The position numbers were made by a program, and so were the translations under genes. A DNA stretch of 64,000 nt from Dehalococcoidia bacterium (GTDB lineage Bacteria; Chloroflexota; Dehalococcoidia; Bin125). The stretch spans positions 47,133-111,132 of the forward strand of contig JAJDYG010000021.1 in NCBI GenBank assembly GCA_022822855.1. The letters are read 5' to 3'. Shown here in pieces: positions 62,620 through 64,000 of this stretch (position 1 is the first letter of the stretch; every line of letters starts with the position of its first letter). The notes under the pieces are model-generated. The model was not told the DNA's origin and made no database searches. It saw nothing but the letters and a program-made list of their open reading frames with translations.

Positions 62620-62734
62620 TGAGGTGAGGCGGACGTGGGTACCTCGCTCCGAGATCGCGGTCTGGGCCCCGTGTCAAGCACGGGGCATCGGAAGGGGGAA
62701 TGAGCGGGTCCCCGAATGGGTCGGGGGCTGGGAA
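62620..62734 (+). repeat. Composite repeat A+B (left of the HTH gene, second)
   Basis: Same order and orientation as the copy at 62435, A hairpin 62666-62686 and B hairpin with loop ATGGG, ending 10 bases before the HTH gene stop. Together the two fill the 414-base gap after uvrC. Confidence 0.8.
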
Positions 62735-62743
62735 TGGGGAGGG

Positions 62744-63355
62744 TTAGCCGGCGGCTTCGGTTTGGATGGGGACGGGATCGAGCGGCCGACGGCCTGGGCG
62801 AGGCAGTGTGACCGGTGGTCGGATGGCTTTGGCGGGGATCTTTTCTGTTTTGGCCTCAGATGGGACGATCTCCTGCTCTGGGCTGGAGATCGTCGAATTG
62901 GAGGGTTCAATTTGTGACAGTTTTGTGGTGGTTTCTGCTGATTCTTGGGGATCCTCTTCGTAGAGCTCGGGCTGGTCGGGTCGCTGTTCGGCTCGTCGCT
63001 GGACCTCGTGGGCGGTTCTGCGGATTTCTCGGGCGAGGGCGTTGAGCTGGGTTTCCTGGGCGTCTCGGGCTCGGAGGTACTCGACGGGGGTGAGGCGCTT
63101 GGCGTTGTCGGTGACGGAATCGTGTGCGATCGCGATGGAGAGACGCGTCTTGAGCAGGAAGAGCGACTCGAGCAGGAGGTCGTCGGCGACGGCGGAGGCG
63201 ATGCTGGCCCAGTGGGTCTCGACGAGTTTGAGGTCGGCTCGGACGGTGGCGAGGGAGATGTTGACGGTCTCGGCGATCTGCTTGAGCGACTGTCCGTGTT
63301 GGCGGAGGTAGTGGACTCGGGTGGCGCGTCGGCGTTGTTTGGGTGTGATGTGCAT
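62744..63355 (-). CDS. HTH DNA-binding protein in a repeat-dense island
   Basis: A 203-residue protein. The N-terminal helix-turn-helix is clear: RATRVHYLRQHGQSLKQIAETVNISLATVRADLKLVETHW (about residues 10-50), of the type seen in transposase or sigma-like HTH_23 proteins. A helical middle part (SIASAVADDLLLESLFLLKTRLSIAIAHDSV...YLRARDAQETQLNALAREIRRTAHEVQRRAEQ) and a long disordered, Ser/Glu/Pro-rich tail follow. The ATG 63355 is used; upstream codons in the same frame run through repeats. It is flanked by direct copies of composite repeat A+B on both sides. Target unknown. Confidence 0.7.
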   Translation of the reverse strand: MHITPKQRRRATRVHYLRQHGQSLKQIAETVNISLATVRADLKLVETHWASIASAVADDLLLESLFLLKTRLSIAIAHDSVTDNAKRLTPVEYLRARDAQETQLNALAREIRRTAHEVQRRAEQRPDQPELYEEDPQESAETTTKLSQIEPSNSTISSPEQEIVPSEAKTEKIPAKAIRPPVTLPRPGRRPLDPVPIQTEAAG

Positions 63356-63394
63356 GGGGGCGGCCTTTCGCGAGCGGCACGTGTGTTCTGGCGA

Positions 63395-63414
63395 GTGTAG
63401 CGAAAGGGTGTTCT
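63395..63414 (-). promoter_or_regulatory. AGAACAC...TTTCGCTACAC motif upstream of the HTH gene
   Basis: Read on the minus strand AGAACACCCTTTCGCTACAC, 40 bases upstream of the start; a second AGAACACA lies 22 bases further downstream. It resembles the leader motif of the two multicopy genes. Confidence 0.4.
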
Positions 63415-63464
63415 GATGTGGTGTGTCGTGGTTGGCGGAAGGGGGGATGGCGTGGCTGGGGTTG

Positions 63465-63600
63465 TTGCTGAGGCGGACGGTGTTGCCCTGGCGGGGTTGG
63501 GTGCTCTGGGCCCCGTGTCCCCTGGTCAAGCCAGGGGCAGGCAAGCACGGGGCATCGGAAGGGGAGGGAGCGGGTCCCCGAACAAGTCGGGGACTGGGAG
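63465..63600 (+). repeat. Composite repeat A+B with nested hairpin
   Basis: Flank GAGGCGGACGGTGTTGCC, outer A stem GCCCCGTG (63510-63517) / CACGGGGC (63546-63553). A 23-base insert in the loop forms CCCCTGG (63519-63525) / CCAGGGG (63531-63537) with loop TCAAG and a CAGGC tail. B follows at 63568-63600. Confidence 0.85.
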
Positions 63601-63660
63601 GGCGGAGGTGCGGGGTGTCTGAGGTGAGATGGAGGTTGGCGCTTCGGTCGGAGGTTGAGG

Positions 63661-63692
63661 TCTGGGCCCCGTGTCGGGGCACGGGGCATCGG
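63661..63692 (+). repeat. Repeat A, last copy
   Basis: GCCCCGTG (63666-63673), loop TCGGGG, CACGGGGC (63680-63687), then ATCGGGA. It ends 26 bases before the tRNA-Arg gene. Confidence 0.75.
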
Positions 63693-63717
63693 GATGGGGG
63701 AGGAAAGGGGAGTGAGG

Positions 63718-63794
63718 TGGCGCGCCCGGCAGGACTTGAACCTGCGACCTCTGCCTCCGCAGGGCAGCGCTCTAATCCGCTGAGCTACGGGCGC
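63718..63794 (-). tRNA. tRNA-Arg (GCG)
   Basis: A 77-base minus-strand tRNA: acceptor GCGCCCG/CGGGCGC, D-arm GCTCAGCGGATTAGAGC, anticodon stem CTGCC/GGCAG with loop CTGCGGA, so the anticodon is GCG; T-arm GCAGGTTCAAGTCCTGC, encoded CCA. GCG is unusual because CGN codons are normally read by an ACG anticodon edited to ICG. Confidence 0.9.
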
Positions 63795-63817
63795 CCGAAG
63801 AGATGATGGTTCGATGC

Positions 63818-63904
<87 letters not shown>

Positions 63905-63966
63905 ACGGATGAGGAGTGGTTGCGTCTCCTTGAGCTTACCGGGCAGCCTATCGGTTGATCGGGTGC

Positions 63967-64000
63967 TGGTGGGCGATGCAGGACTTGAACCTGCGGCCTC
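63967..64000 (-). tRNA. tRNA, 3' part only (possibly Val)
   Basis: Acceptor 3' strand ATCGCCC with encoded CCA and the T-arm GCAGGTTCAAGTCCTGC are visible; the rest lies beyond the window. The matching 5' acceptor would be GGGCGAT, common in tRNA-Val, but the anticodon is not seen. Confidence 0.75.

Noticed and set aside
62435..63692. CRISPR array at the window end
   Set aside because: The repeats are dispersed hairpins of differing spacing; there are no regular spacers and no cas genes.

Overview
The window is a high-GC bacterial chromosome segment. Its housekeeping genes are bacterial: a very short EF-Ts, UMP kinase, RRF, UppS, CdsA, Dxr and RseP in the usual rpsB cluster, then SRP54, S16 and RimM. 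Catabolic genes of a lineage rich in amidohydrolases, P450s, Ldh-type dehydrogenases and Zn-ribbon/thiolase pairs lie among them. Together with short GGGCGACC-type hairpin repeats, this best fits a Chloroflexota bacterium of the Dehalococcoidia/SAR202 kind. That placement is an inference; no 16S gene is present.

Layout. Bases 1-7000: end of an enoyl-CoA hydratase, a CocE-type hydrolase, two tandem cytochromes P450, an SDR oxidoreductase and an amidohydrolase (accessory catabolism). Bases 7000-7970: a small multicopy gene of unknown function and a repeat-filled gap. Bases 7974-15958: minus-strand core cluster rpsB-tsf-pyrH-frr-uppS-cdsA-dxr-rseP. Bases 16114-23565: fmdB-like gene, dtd, nadABC with a probable NrtR operator, a fused MNT-HEPN gene, the NrtR regulator and miaB. 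Bases 23586-37761: tRNA-Ser, succinyl-CoA synthetase, secreted hydrolases, a probable selenoprotein whose gene looks like two ORFs split by an in-frame UGA, an Ldh-type dehydrogenase, several orphans, the second copy of the small multicopy gene, and a Zn-ribbon/thiolase pair. Bases 37821-49594: a TPP riboswitch followed by a tightly overlapping thiamine operon (thiD-thiE-thiO-thiO2-thiS-thiG-tenA-thiYZX-tenI-like) that ends in a large FAD/Fe-S oxidase. Bases 49607-57603: tRNA-Phe, two tandem thymidylate-kinase homologues, tRNA-Ala, rimM-khpA-rpsP-ffh, gap and two orphans. Bases 57831-64000: a tyrosine recombinase, enolase, uvrC, an HTH gene embedded in repeats, and a tRNA cluster (Arg, Leu and a partial tRNA).

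The gene-free stretches are filled mainly by three families of palindromic repeats, called A, B and C here. A has the stem GCCCCGTG/CACGGGGC with loop TCAAG. B has the stem GTCCCCGA/TCGGGGAC. C runs from a CCCCCT arm to an AGGGGG arm. A and B often sit side by side as a composite. Related hairpins have inserted into the loops of A and inside C, giving hairpins within hairpins. C also lies inside the coding region of both copies of the small multicopy gene and is translated in frame. These nested repeats, the UGA-interrupted selenoprotein, the NrtR operator pair and a RseP protease with inserted LysM domains are the most notable items.
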